From Hungatella hathewayi (GTDB taxonomy: Bacteria; Bacillota; Clostridia; Lachnospirales; Lachnospiraceae), in contig CP102274.1 of assembly GCA_025149285.1 (NCBI GenBank), positions 6,800,489 to 6,864,488 on the forward strand: a DNA stretch of 64,000 nucleotides, in the 5' to 3' direction. The notes under the pieces were generated by a model. It had not been told where the DNA came from. It made no database searches and saw only the letters and a list, made by a program, of their open reading frames with translations. Both the position numbers and the translations under genes were made by a program. Below, in pieces: positions 63,964 to 64,000 of this stretch; position 1 is the first letter of the stretch; every line of letters begins with the position of its first letter.

Positions 63964-64000
63964 AAAGTCCTCCTCTTAACCTACAGCGCTATTTAGTTAC

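Noticed and set aside
1..64000. tRNA genes, rRNA, CRISPR arrays, insertion sequences, integrase or relaxase genes
   Set aside because: None was recognised in the bases or in the translated frames; a relaxase or integrase may lie outside the window.

Overview
The window looks like DNA from a low-to-moderate GC, Gram-positive anaerobe of the class Clostridia, probably a Lachnospiraceae-type gut bacterium. The grounds are strong AGGAGG ribosome binding sites, SigA promoters with 17-base spacers, many intrinsic terminators, and families typical of clostridial mobile elements (PcfJ, PcfK, DUF5688, DUF932, DUF4942, Tad-like ATPase). No rRNA, tRNA, CRISPR array, integrase or transposase was seen.

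Layout. (1) 1-6.3 kb, plus strand: the end of a Tad/type II secretion-like operon (CpaF-like ATPase, TadB, TadC, pilin-like peptide), then a zinc-finger protein, a sigma-like factor and unknowns. (2) 6.3-7.9 kb: an AbiE type IV toxin-antitoxin pair behind a palindromic operator-promoter. (3) 7.9-22.8 kb: a plus-strand accessory block opened by a structured leader RNA and ssb, with DUF932, DUF4942, a large methyltransferase-helicase fusion, two PAPS-reductase-like proteins and many unknowns. (4) 22.9-27.1 kb: regulators, a SLOG protein and a ParM/ParR-type plasmid partition pair. (5) 27.1-42.0 kb: an envelope and ion block: undecaprenyl recycling (uppP, DUF368), a CNNM/CorC transporter, a four-gene operon (P-type Ca2+ ATPase, AI-2E family, Na/Pi symporter, SecDF) and a diguanylate cyclase. 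(6) 42.0-52.9 kb, minus strand: the DNA-processing arm of the mobile element (YqaJ exonuclease, RecD2-like helicase, primase-like protein, DUF5688, PcfK, PcfJ), opened by a second copy of the leader RNA found before ssb. (7) 53-60 kb: an XRE/membrane protein pair, a LytS/LytTR system next to CstA, and KtrAB potassium uptake. (8) 60.8-64 kb: Tn916-like sigma/HTH genes, a TetR-hydrolase pair, a GNAT enzyme and a small membrane protein.

Two regulatory systems stand out. First, four transport or envelope transcription units (uppP, CNNM, P-type ATPase, ktrB) each begin with promoter, acidic alanine-rich leader ORF (MD[D/N]Axx-DAA, or MPDNAPEDAAP), intrinsic terminator, then the gene. In two copies the terminator stem starts three bases after the leader stop codon; in the other two the leader ORF runs through the stem and ends overlapping the start of the gene. 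This suggests control by leader translation, perhaps through acidic nascent chains that destabilise ribosomes when Mg2+ is low. Second, two roughly 155-base leader RNAs with near-identical conserved boxes and terminators precede ssb (plus strand, 7.9 kb) and the exonuclease/helicase/primase operon (minus strand, 52.8 kb). They tie the two arms into one element and look like an undescribed attenuator RNA.

The simplest reading is a large plasmid or integrative element with partition genes, whose replication/recombination arms flank an ion and envelope gene block. A chromosomal region carrying two related element segments is the main alternative. Functions named from family resemblance are stated as such; promoters and RNA structures were found by eye.
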